NCBI GenBank assembly: GCA_032622095.1
Contig: CP136062.1
Location: forward strand, 153,444,875 to 153,508,874
Length of the DNA stretch: 64,000 nt
Direction of reading: 5' to 3'
Source: Siphonodentalium dalli
Lineage: Eukaryota; Mollusca; Scaphopoda; Gadilida; Siphonodentaliidae
The notes under the pieces were generated by a model. That model did no database searches and was not told the DNA's origin. It saw only the letters and a program-made list of their open reading frames with translations. Shown one piece after another: positions 1 through 11,300 of this stretch; position 1 is the first letter of the stretch; each line of letters begins with the position of its first letter. The position numbers were made by a program, and so were the translations under genes.

Positions 1-121
1 GACTTCGGAGTTATGGGCTTTCGGGGAATCGGGGCGTCGGGGAATCTGACCTTCGGAGAATCGGGGCGTCGGAGAATCTGACCTTCGGAGAATCGGACCT
101 TCGGAGTATTGGGTCTTCGGA
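1..121. repeat. 16-bp minisatellite, cut by window edge
   Basis: About 7.5 imperfect copies of a 16-bp unit resembling GAATCGGACCTTCGGA, alternating with GAATCGGGGCGTCGGA. The array starts at or before base 1 and ends at 121. The unit is GC-rich compared with the flanking DNA. No function is implied. Confidence 0.85.
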
Positions 122-130
122 AAAACGCTA

Positions 131-1014
131 CGTAACCAATTTTACTCCGCTTTTTGTCCTTTCGAGGTGGCGCGTTTTGTTCGCTGGAATTACATGCGGG
201 TGTGAGTAGATCGCAAATGGATTGAGACAATGAATTCATATCGGATTGTTTTATCGCACAGAAGAACATTTGGTCCATTTCGGCTTCGAGTACACCGACA
301 GCTTGTGAAACAGTGCGATGAACTCGGCTATAGACGGTGCGTCACAATTATTAAACAAAGGTTGCGGCTCTGTGGAAACCCTCTGTAAAACCCCTTTAAA
401 TATTCAATTCAGTGACATCAGAGTAATGATCAGTGGCATTCAGTACCTGGTACAAAAGAAACACTTCCCCAAGCTCGGTGACATGTGCCACGTAAGACTT
501 TCTCCAAGATTATAACAGTATGAGGCAAAGTTTCAACTGGGAAAGGTTGACCAAGCTGCTGATACAATTGTGACCTGGGCTGTTTTTTTAACAGTACATA
601 AAAGATTAACACCACAAGCTGGGATCTGAAGGTTACCTCACTCAATTAAGCACCTGCTAATTAAACAATGGAGATGAAAGGAGTACAGAAGCTAATAGAG
701 AGGTGTGAAAATCTTATTGTTTTACCTGAGGTAGGCCACTTGACAAATCCCAAGCCCATATAGTTGTGGGTATTGTCATGTGCAACCTCAGATTGTGTCC
801 ATGCAGTGTTAAAGAGAACATCACATTTGCTCAAGCTCATTCAATGTTACTCAAACTACCATACTTAGGATATTTCTACAAACAAGTAAGCATTTTATCC
901 ACATTTATACACTATGAGTAATGTTATAATGCCTTCATTTCATCCATAGTATCTAGTAGGTCTAGAATTCTTAGCATATTGTTCTTATAAAAACATTTAC
1001 ATGAGCCATATTTC
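131..1014. other. no recognised gene
   Basis: Slightly GC-rich up to about 400, then AT-rich. Short open frames exist on both strands (for example 318-515 +), but none resembles a known protein or has convincing splice sites around it. A first exon of an unseen neighbouring gene cannot be excluded near 130-330. Confidence 0.4.
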
Positions 1015-1355
1015 TTAACCCTTTACCCAACAGAACGGACCTGTGCCAATGCATTCTCTTATATATGCGAGTCGACCATAGGTCGCCTCGCATATATAAG
1101 AGAATGCATTGGCTTAACACATTAAAAATTATAAAATTGTTAAAGAATGTAAGAAAAAATGCATTCTATGGTCGACTCGCATATATAAGAGAATGCATTG
1201 GCACAGGGCATAACTGTAACTATCACAATGTGGTCAAGGAGCCTGTTCCAATGATATCCATATTTGTATGGTTCTATTGAGACAGACCGAAGATATTTTA
1301 GGCTGTTGAAGCTTTATTTGGCTGGTTTTGGCCGGTTTGTTGGGTAAAGGGTTAA
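1015..1355 (-). mobile_element. P1 MITE copy A (TTAA-flanked, piggyBac-like)
   Basis: A 333-bp non-autonomous element at 1019-1351, bounded by TTAA at 1015-1018 and 1352-1355. The termini are inverted: CCCTTTACCCAACA on the left and TGTTGGGTAAAGGG on the right. TTAA target duplication plus CCCTTT-type termini is the known signature of piggyBac-superfamily MITEs. Inside is one complete 69-nt hairpin (1045-1113; arms with TGCATTCTCTTATATATGCG, loop ATA) and half of a second (about 1160-1203), so this copy has lost part of one hairpin. The long, less structured arm lies on the right, opposite to copy B. No coding capacity. Confidence 0.85.
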
Positions 1356-1463
1356 AACCTAAGAAGTAGAACTTATAAGTTTTAGATATTTTAACAATGC
1401 TTCATAACCGGTCCTGGTTCGGAATGGGGGTGGGGCTTTGCTTCTTGCTTTGGTGGCATCCAC

Positions 1464-1499
1464 CTCATGCACAGTAGGCAAACACCTACTGTGCATGAG
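1464..1499. repeat. 15-bp perfect hairpin
   Basis: Perfect 15-bp inverted repeat (CTCATGCACAGTAGG and its complement) around a 6-nt loop, just downstream of P1 copy A. Probably the core of a small foldback element. Confidence 0.7.
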
Positions 1500-1540
1500 C
1501 ATATATCAATCTCACCAACTCTAAAAATGCTCTTCAGCGT

Positions 1541-1602
1541 AAATGAGAAGGTTCCTATGATATATTTATAACAATAAATATATCATAGGAACCTTCTCAT
1601 TT
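1541..1602. repeat. 29-bp perfect hairpin
   Basis: Perfect 29-bp stem (1541-1569 pairs with 1574-1602) around a 4-nt AACA loop. The arm begins AAATGAGAAGGTTCC. No second copy is visible in the window. It could be a small foldback transposon or the genomic source of a hairpin RNA; the sequence alone cannot decide. Confidence 0.8.
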
Positions 1603-2153
1603 ATAATACAGCAAATTATTACAAATTACAGACTACGTTACGCATATATGGATTTAGATGGCAGTTTGAAAATTATTGGTAGTAAACACTTTTTATATTT
1701 TAGTATGGACATTGGTACTGTACCATTTATTTTCATATCCTTTTGAAATATGCAGTCACCATGACTGACCATGCTTTCAGAAAACAAATCTGGCTTAAAT
1801 TAATGACCTGGCAACAATGAATTTTCAACCTTCATTTTTAATTTAAAATTGACTAGTAATAAGAATGAAAAAATTTACAATTCCGAGATTCTAAACCTGG
1901 TACTATGTGCTGGTTGGTCATTTATATAAATTGTTACTAAATCTTTTCTTTAAATTCTTATGATTTGATTTGTTTGTAGTAACATATTTATTGTGCCATG
2001 AATATATAGTTTAAGGTACAATAAATTATATAATTATACATGTGATAATATGGAAACAGGGGATTGGAGTACAAGTTATGAAACTTATTGATGATTCTCT
2101 CCCTGTGTAGAGTCTGTGGACCCAACTATTCTACCAGAGCTAATAGCTCTCCA
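1603..2153. other. AT-rich spacer, nothing recognised
   Basis: AT-rich sequence between two repeat elements. No open frame, RNA gene or internal repeat that I can support. Confidence 0.4.
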
Positions 2154-2553
2154 TTAACCCTTTACCCAACAAACCGGCCAAAACCGGCCAAATAAAGCTT
2201 CAACAGCCTAAAATATCTTCGGTCTGTCTCAATAGAACCATACACATATGGATATCATTGGAACCGGCTCCTTGACCACATTGTGATAGTTACAGTTATG
2301 CCCTGTGCCAATGCATTCTCTTATATATGCGAGTCGACCATAGGTCGCCTCGCATATATAAGAGAATGCATTGGCCTAAAAAAAATCTTTTTTTAACACT
2401 TTTTACCATTTTTTCTTACATTCTTTAACAATTATATATTTTTTAATGTGTTAAGCCAATGCATTCTCTTATATATGCGAGGCGACCTATGGTCGACTCG
2501 CATATATAAGAGAATGCATTGGCGCAGGGCCCTTCTGTTGGGTAAAGGGTTAA
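2154..2553 (+). mobile_element. P1 MITE copy B, full length
   Basis: A 392-bp element (2158-2549) flanked by TTAA on both sides, with CCCTTTACCCAACA inverted termini. The order is long arm with 'AATAAAGCTTCAACAGCC', first complete hairpin (about 2308-2375), AT spacer, second complete hairpin (about 2455-2523), short right arm. The two hairpins show the same TGCATTCTCTTATATATGCG arms, but their loop regions are mirror images (CATAGGTCG versus CGACCTATG). I use this copy as the reference for the family. Confidence 0.88.
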
Positions 2554-2827
2554 TATAAACATCAGGTTCACAGATTACTCCCTGTGTTGATTTGCTCTCC
2601 TGGAAATATAGTATAAAATAGATGGTAGTGCTGATCAGAAAAAGATACTGGTATATCAGTTTAAGTGGTTAAAGTAGTCGAAAATGTATGCATGGGTTCG
2701 GACCTCTAAATTTAAAAAAATGTAATATCCAGGTTCTTCTCTGGGGTAGTTGGTTGGTCATATGTGATTTCTGAAATATGTTGTATGATTATGATGAATT
2801 CTGATTATGATATATGTTTAAAAATGG

Positions 2828-3612
2828 CCATTGTATATATGGGAGGCCCTTTTCATATTTATTATTTATTTACGCTTAAGCGCAAATATTTGCGCTTAAG
2901 CGCAAATAACCTCTATCATTTGCGCTTAAGCGCAAATATTTATGCTTAAGCGCAAATAAAAATTAATATGCATTGATCCCCCCTGAATTAATTTTAAATG
3001 GCACAGGCCTAAACACATCACTAAAGTCTATATAGGCCCACCATATGAGGGAAGCAATCCCCCAGTAACCCCAAGATCCCTTTTATGACCATGGAAATGG
3101 TATAGATCTGTGCAGGATATGTCTTTTTTATAAAATATACAAGATCTCTGGGATTGAGACACAAATTCTTGGGGACAGGGATGCTGATAATATGAAAATA
3201 GGGGTTTTTCCCCTATTTCAAGTCAATAAGTACACCATATGAGGGAAGAAAGACCCCAGTAACCCCTAATTCCCTATTTATGGCCATGGAAATAGTATAT
3301 ATCTGTGCAGGAGATGCCCCTTTAATAAAATATACTAGCGCTCTGGGAGTGAGGCACCAATTCTTGGGACACCAGGGACAGAGATTCTGATATGCATATG
3401 GAACTTTCGAGTCTGTATGGGGCTACTAGTACTAATATGGGCCCATGATAATATTATATGAGATGGACTCAATCATTCACAATCAGAGGGTAGTAAGGGA
3501 GTGTTAGGTATTTGCGCTTAAGCGCTGAAGCGCAAATAAATTGATAAGACACATATTTGCGCTTAAGCGCAAATAATAATAAATGTGAAAAGGGTCTCCC
3601 ATATGTATATGG
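2828..3612. mobile_element. TIR element carrying TTTGCGCTTAAGCGCAAAT palindromes
   Basis: About 785 bp bounded by imperfect inverted repeats of roughly 60 bp: left 'ATGGGAGGCCCTTTTCAT', right 'ATGTGAAAAGGGTCTCCCAT'. Just inside each end are palindromes of the type TTTGCGCTTAAGCGCAAAT: four in the left cluster (2869-2959, the first and last slightly altered) and two in the right cluster (3509-3575, one partly rearranged). The middle holds two diverged direct copies of a roughly 180-bp block (about 3023-3205 and 3222-3403) sharing 'CACCATATGAGGGAAG' and 'TATCTGTGCAGGA'. No coding capacity and no transposase, so presumably non-autonomous. Superfamily not assigned because the target duplication is not clear. 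Confidence 0.75.
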
Positions 3613-3940
3613 ATATACACTCATCTCCACCGGAGTTTACATTTAATAAGAAGACTCGGACAAAATATGACACACTCTTGGCATCTATTTTAGACTGGAC
3701 CTCATAGATGGTCCAAAATAAGAAATAAAATGTGAAATGAAAACTGATAGAAAGTACAAATATGTGCCAGTAAACTCATCAGTGAATTTAGTCAGTGAAA
3801 GCATTACCTCGATAATATGCAACTTATTTTACTTTATAAATGTGATAGGACTTTTTGAATGCAAAATATCAGATGGAAATAAACAGAAAAATATGCACAA
3901 GTGGGGTTAAAATAACTATTGAAAATCGTTTGATCAACCT
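3613..3940. other. spacer upstream of promoter-like region
   Basis: AT-rich, with no recognised gene or repeat. It separates the palindrome element from the CpG-containing stretch before cyclin E. Confidence 0.4.
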
Positions 3941-3944
3941 GGCA

Positions 3945-4140
3945 GAGCGCATGCGTGTATCATGCCGACTATATTGCCAGAAAAACGGCGGAAAATCTTC
4001 ATAAAATTGTCCATTTTCTGGAGTTTGACACATGCCCCAGGGAAAACAATCACCAACAATTTCACTAAAGTAGGTGTGGCCTAACAGCAATTGGCCAATC
4101 GGTATGTTCATTGGTTTTTATTACGCCTGCGCAAGTACCC
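3945..4140 (+). promoter_or_regulatory. candidate distal promoter of cyclin E
   Basis: An NRF1-like core GCGCATGCG lies at 3947-3955, CCAAT at 4095-4099, and inverted CCAAT (ATTGG) at 4090-4094 and 4110-4114. A GCCTGCGCAAG motif follows near 4127. A possible 5' UTR splice donor (AAAAAG|GTAAAC) lies at 4389/4390. Motif content fits a housekeeping or cell-cycle promoter, but the transcription start is not visible from sequence. A divergent upstream gene is also possible, though none was found. Confidence 0.3.
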
Positions 4141-4764
4141 GAACGTCAAATGAATGGAAAAAGTCAATGTCAGTGTTTACGTCTAGTTTTTAGAAAATTG
4201 TGAGGATTATTCAACACCGCTTAGGATTTACTTTAGTTCCAAACTATTCTCTGATATGTAAGCTTCACTTTGATATACAACAAGTCGTATCGTGGATGTT
4301 TTATTTAGTTTATATCTTCACCGAATTCGAACAAGTGCTCAGATTTTCTCACTGTGTTTTCATCATGAACACACGTGTAATATAAAAAGGTAAACATTGA
4401 ATACAAACTGTAATATTGATCATCTTATATCTCTTAAAAGTATTGATAAGAAGTTAGAATATTAATTGAATCACATTTTATCGCATTGAATGTTTTTAAA
4501 TTTGTATTTCGCGCTTTGTATTCAAATATTGTGTTTAAAATAACTATACCCCATTTCAATGGTTTGTGCACATAACCCCGCACACTTGATGACATAAAGA
4601 CAAAGAAAACTTTAAATTGCACTACGAAGCATCGTCAATAAAGCTGTATGCATCTTCTAGAATAAAAATAGCAGCCTCCTGGATCTCAAAATTTTCCAAT
4701 TTCCTGACAGTTGATCAGTTGTTAACCAAAATGCGTGCGCCCCTCTCGTGCGCGAGACGTTTTA

Positions 4765-4773
4765 TTTGGCGGG
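4765..4773 (+). promoter_or_regulatory. E2F-like site TTTGGCGGG
   Basis: TTTGGCGGG fits the E2F consensus and lies 566 bp upstream of the cyclin E start codon in a CpG-containing stretch. Cyclin E genes are established E2F targets in animals, so position and gene identity agree. Occupancy is inferred. Weaker GCGCG-containing motifs occur near 5003, 5058, 5392 and 5590. Confidence 0.45.
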
Positions 4774-5297
4774 ACCCCATTTGACATCAAAGAGCTGCCA
4801 GATTGCAGCGGCAGATTAGGCGGTGGTGGAGGTGTTGAGCTTCGCTCTGAACATTTTTGGATATAAGTCTTAATTCTGGGACTATAACATGGTTTTATGT
4901 TTAGCATAGGTGAGGAAAAGTCTTTATCGAACAGATTTGAGAGTTTCAACTTTTGTTCATTTCATCTTTTCCGACTTTTGGAAACTTTTATTGATGATGT
5001 GGACGCGCCATTTTCTAGTCGTCTGACAACGATCTGAAACTGACATCGACCAAAGGGCGCGTTTTTGTTCGAAAGTGGGAACATTTCTTCAGCTGTTATA
5101 TAAAATAATTATTAGGTGTTAGTATACCGCTTCGGTATAGGGACATCGAATTTCCATTAATCGTGGTATCGACTTTCTTTGTGAACTTATCGCTTCAGCC
5201 GCTGACTTGACATGTGATGGAATGTCATTCATTCAACAATGGCTTTTCGGCGAGGTGTTCTCAAAAAGTATTATGAAAGTTTTTATTGTTATTGCAG

Positions 5298-5344
5298 GAA
5301 TCTGAACTGAACTCTCGTGCACAGAGGAATATGTCCAGAAAGAG
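5298..5344 (+). CDS. CCNE: cyclin E exon with start codon
   Basis: Acceptor-like TTATTGTTATTGCAG ends at 5297, so this exon probably begins at 5298 with 33 nt of 5' UTR. The ATG is at 5331 and codes for MSRK plus two bases of the next codon. Donor AG|GTAAAT is at 5344/5345. If the acceptor is used, at least one non-coding exon lies upstream, possibly ending at 4389. Confidence 0.75.
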
Positions 5345-8300
5345 GTAAATATTCATTTATCATTTTTGACAATACACCTTTGATCTTCATTTGCGCGCAA
5401 TCGCGGCCACATTTCCCTCGTTCATTTTGACATTTTTTGATCAAATGGTTTCTAATCGGTCATGATTTTCTTTCGATTTTCCAGTGCTCGCATCCAATGC
5501 AGGGACAAGAACATCGATTCTCAGACATTATGTGTTGGTGGTAGAAAGAGAAAAGCAGAAGAGGTAAGCACTTACTACTTAGTAACATTTGCGCGGAATT
5601 CCATCATCTGTTTCACGTCCGGTTAGCCTACTTTCTTTGTTTCTCCATGTCACCCGAATTCGCTTTTCAAGGTTTATTATTATGAAGTTCTTATGTTGTG
5701 TTATTGATTATTGTTTGGATTAATTTCCCAAAACTAATGTTTTTCTATTTTATTGTAGGAGGCTGATGGAAGTATGACAACTAATAAGAGACGTCAGCAT
5801 TTCAAGATAGAGGTGAGTACTTATCTTATTTTAGATTTACTATTATACTATAAATAGTACAATATGGGTCATGCCACATGTCACTGCAGTATCAAAAGGG
5901 CAGGTTCCAATATATTTGAGGGTGCAATTTAAGTGTTGAGATATTGTTACTTGCAGCTTTGGATACATGTACTAAGTATGAAGTACTAGTAGGACAGTAG
6001 AACTCAACAGATAAGGGGGCCTTCCTATTTTTTCCTATGAAATAAACACATGGCTATTTTCTATGAAATGTCTTTCCCAGAATTTTACCAAAATTTATTT
6101 CATATGCTGTTTCATACATTACTAGTACTTACTTTGGTGAATAGCATCCTTCAGTAGAGATTAAATCCAAAATAAGTGCATGGTGGTCTGGTGGAGCAAT
6201 TGAATTAACTTGACCCACACATATGCTCTTCCTAGTAATGCATGTTTTATTTTTAAAGTGCATACTAGTATTTCAATTGGAGATTTTTTTTAAAGTAAGC
6301 CAAACTGGGCCACAAACTCGGTGTTAAAATTGCCCTGAAGTTGTAGTTTTGAGCCAAGCATACAGGGATGCCGATGTACTGGCATGTTTTAAGGCTTTGC
6401 ATTTTCAGGCCTTTGAAGTTTGAGCTTTCTTCTAGGTTCCCCCCCCCCCCCCCAAGCCATATATGTACATGCAACTGAAGTCAAACTTGTTCAATAAATA
6501 TAATCATTTACCAAAGTGATAAGTTAACTGCAACAGTACCCTACCATGTCAACTTATGAGTCATGACATCGGATTATCCACTTCTTGGACTACTGAGTCT
6601 GAGGAACCCATAAGCTTACAAATTCAGGACCATAACTCTGGTTTACAGATTTTTAGTAATTTTTAGTTGTGAATTAATGAGCTATCGAAAGACATTAATG
6701 GATTCTAAGTTCAGAGATTTAATATCATCTAATCACCAGGAGATGAATACTAGTACAGGCCTCTCCCAGTGCCATACCGGTACATAATAAGTACATAATT
6801 TCCCCCAATTTACCTAAGGGGCTGATTTCATTTCAGTATGAGGACATACCATTAATGCGGTTCTCCACACATATTTAAACCTTTCTTGACTGAATGGATT
6901 CTCCCACTCAGTTACAAAGGTATACATTGGAATGGTCTGTGATTCGTCTCGAGGGGTTTCAGGAAAAAAATAAGCAAGACAACAAATAGTTTCCAATTGG
7001 ACCCCATCGCATTCATTGTTCCCAACCTGGGTAGGATAATCTCTGGAGTTTTATGTTAATTCCAATAAAATTTGGAGCATTTGACCCCGACTCGACCCCA
7101 CTGCACTCCCCAACTCAGTTGAATTCTTGCTATATCAGCATATTTATAGTACTATTGATACATGTACTATTGATACTGATATAAATTTTATATTTTAAGA
7201 TTGTCGACAAATGGTGACTTGGCATGTCAAATAATTTTCTTTGGCCAAATTTCTCATTGAACACAGAATATTTAATTATAAACTATCGGCATCCATCCTG
7301 TTTTGATGAGTAGGGATATTACTAACCATGTTTCAAAATTTGTGTGGGACGAAGACAGTACTATTTAAAGTCTTAGTGTGCCTTGTCATTTGCATATAAT
7401 GTCCCCAGACAACATTATGTTAGGCTTGTGCTTGAAAATAGAACATCCATTTAAAACCATTTTGCAAAAATTGATATAAACCTTTGGGCTCAGATGAGTT
7501 TTAGCCTCACTTTTGGATCATACCAGTATGTCCCAAATTTTGAGTGGAACATTTTGGATCTCTGACTATTGCTAACTCTGCATATATGATTATTTTTTTT
7601 GCATCGCATTTCACCCTCCCGATACAATGCATTGCATCGAATGCATCGTGAATTTTAAAAAGGGATGCATCAGAATTGCGATGAATCATGGCAGCCCTAG
7701 TTCCCATAAAGTATTAATGCCCTACTGTACATACTTAGTACTTATATCATTGAATCTGACAAAATACCTTGAATATGCCAGGCCTTAAAAAATCCAAACG
7801 AGTTTGAGGGTACGGGAATCAAAATCAAATCCTGATTATGGCACAGTTTGTTGGGGGATAGTGTATCACGAAATACTCGTTCAATGTTAGACGGTTTGAA
7901 GGGCAACCCCCCCCCCCCCCCCCCCCCCCCAGGAAAGTTTTTAAAATTCTATACATTGAGTCAATTTCTCAACAGTAATATCTTACTTTCAAATCTTAAA
8001 AAAGTTTACCCTCTCCCTTTATCTTCAGTGAATTGAGTTGATGTGAATGTGACAGGAATGCGGAATGCAATATTGTTCATGTATAGCTTTCAATTTTGAA
8101 AGATTTACTTTTACCAATTGAAAAAAACATCCTGACCTTAGTGGCCTAATATTGTATCGATGATATGATGTCTTTATATAACAAAGCAGAGATACATGTA
8201 CACATATGTATGTGAGAATCAATTTTGAGTAGCAAGAATCAAAGTTGATTCTCATGTTTCACTTTGCGATTCTGATTCTCGTATGAATTTTAAGCGTTGT

Positions 8301-11300
8301 ATGCTTATTAAATTAACAGGGGGTCCTAAATTTCAGCATTGTTTTCATGCTCGCTGAATACACTCAGTTCAGTTTGATCATATTTTCTTTAAAAAATTAT
8401 AGTAATCATTTCATGCTCTAACTCAATGTCATAATATTTTAATTGAGTCTTAAAACTTGGAATAGCCCAGAAATATGGCCCCTTTAATTTCAAAATAGAG
8501 AACGCCTTGATTCCTCTCAAATATTATCAGCAAATTGAATATCTAATTAATACACTTAGTTCTGACAAGAGCCTCCTGGGGGAACCTTATTTTCTAAATA
8601 TAAAATAACAAAAATATGTAAATGATATGTAAATAAAAATATATTTCATTCATGAAAAAAAAAGTTAGAAGTGGATCATCTGCTTATTCTGCTGAGTTGG
8701 CTGTTCTATTTATAGATTTAATTTACATTGGGGGCAGATTATGTTAGTATGTCAGTGCCCTGGTAGTCAGAGGCGAGCAGGTGCTTTATAATTGAAAGGC
8801 TTTGCTCTATATAAAAATTGCCGTATCCAGCATTTCTATAGACCTCTCATGTCCTGGGGTTGACATTTTCCCTCAAATTTCTTCACACTGATTGTCACCT
8901 GGTGCAGGAGGTGGCACGTGCCTTTACAGAGTCATCTGCCCTATGTAGCGCAGAGTTAAAAATGGCCATGTGTGACTACCTTCATCTATATTGATGTCTA
9001 TACAATAGCCCTATTCTTTTGATGGAGACTTTTGGAGGGTCTAACTGTTTCTGCGGGCATGTGTTGCTTTTTAATTGTCGGCACATGTCCTTTGTTGATG
9101 TATTGGTGATTTCTTTAGATATTATTGATTAGGAATAATTATATTTTTCGTAAAATTGAGCCCACCATGTGGTCATTGAGGCCTTGAATATATGGACAGG
9201 TGAAGGTCTGCTGTTTGATGTGGCCGATTTCCTCAGATGAACCGTTACCCGTCATCTGTGTGGGCTATTCATATGGCCGCGGACTTTTGTCAGCTGCACT
9301 TTAATGTATAAGTAGCAATTGTCTGTCAAATTACCTTAATATGAGGGTTACTCTATTGAACCAGAACAGTGAATACATTCAACATAAACTGTCATTTCTT
9401 TGGACTTATCAAATTTCAATTGTGGTACTCCTTGCGGGGGAGTAATTGGGTGACTGAAGGAATATAAAAATTAATTTCCATATTTGCCTTGACTTTTCAA
9501 GCTCAGTTCATGCAGTGATTGCAAGTGACCTCTTGAAGTGATTGTATTTTAATTCGCTGTGTTTTTATTTTCCTGTCACATTCCTGTGGTACAGGGTATA
9601 TGTTAAGACTATTAAGGTAACAGCAGTTTAATAGCCTGGTTTATGAACCCATACTACAACTTTTTCACCCTGATTATAATGTGAGAAGCATGTTGTCATA
9701 TACAGTTTTATGGGAAGAAATACCTCAATTTATTTTTTACAATTTTTAGTATTATATTCAAAAATCTTGTGAAAATCATGGACAATTATATTTGTCAATT
9801 GTTGTGGTGGTACATAATCAGGCCTTAAGATTCAACGAGAATCACCAAATCGATTCTCCTAATTATTCTCGCGAAACTTTTCCACTTTCAGTGCTTTATT
9901 GCTAACTTGATTCGGCATTTGATTCTTGCAAAATTAAATGTATTATGAGCCCTGCATAATATTATTTTAATTCCCCCTTCTTGGTTCCACTTGTTTTCGA
10001 TCCACATGTTCATAAACCAGGCAGATATTGTGGGTGTGTCCCAAATATCAAATATAAAAATTGGTATGTTATTAATTCATAAGAAACTAAATCAATCTTG
10101 TGGAAAAAATCTTCATGTTAGCAATTTTGGTTTTTCGATGTATGGAAAACAGAGTTACTACATGCCCCCTGAAGGTTGTAATGTTTACATTGTTGGTGTA
10201 AATATTTTTTTTTTAAATGTGAAATGTGAATCCATGAAGATAGGGGAAATATGTATAAACGTACATCATTTTGATGATCTGAATTGTGCCCCAATTTTGG
10301 TCCCTTTTCTAATTTCTACATTCGATTAGACAATGAGAAATATCTGGGCTGAGGGTGTCCTCATCAGGTATATAATATGGTATATTACACCCATAGTCAC
10401 AAAACCCTTAACTGAAGTGACAATAACTTATACAGTAGCATTGGTGTATTAGTCATGTGAATTTATTAGCTCATCACCAAGCCATCTCCATGATGTGTGT
10501 ATAATTAGCCCCATATATTGGACAGCCATCACCAGTCTGTGACAATACATGGGGACTTAGGCTATTTGCTGTCATGGTTCAGTGATTGCTTTGTCACATT
10601 TTCCATCACTCCAAAGCCCCAACTGAGCTCATTGTCACCTGTGCCAGGTACAGAAATGCCACCTTTTCATTGGTCCATTTTAGAGGGAAAATTAATTAAT
10701 TGCATGTGTCAATCAAGCAGAACAAATGAATTGTTTGGAGCAGCTTTGTATTGTGTTTGCATTTGGCTGTTTGACTTTCATAGATAATTTGCATAATGTT
10801 AACATTAATGGCTTGTTCTGTGTTGGCTACACACCATTTGGGGGACAAGATCTGCATAAATTTTGCCCATGACATTTGGAGAGCTGCTCAAAGTTTCAGC
10901 ATCTGATAAATATTAACATGTGTTCATGCTTCTGAATAATTTACTGATAATTTGCATGAACATAGAATGGATGTCAATGTGGTTAAGGTTGATTGTCTTC
11001 AAAAACTTATTTTTGGTTGAATAGAAATATTTTATTCTTCAAAATTTAGTTTTATAATTCTTTGAATTTCGTTGTGACTTGTGAAGATGGGTCATTCTGA
11101 ATCCGGTGAACTTAAGTCACTTGTTACTTGTTTTGTGATATCCCTTGGGAATTTTTTTTATAGAATTTATATTTAAAAATCACAAAAGCCAAAAGATATT
11201 GGATATCCACTCACATCAGGGCCCATGAAAAAATGTATCTTGTTTGGACTACATGGCTATTGGGTTTACTAAGAACTTTGATCATGACAGATGACAATTT

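Noticed and set aside
5590-5600. Additional E2F sites in introns 1 and 2 (TTTGCGCG)
   Set aside because: They lack the spacing of the TTTSGCGC consensus; too weak to list as sites.
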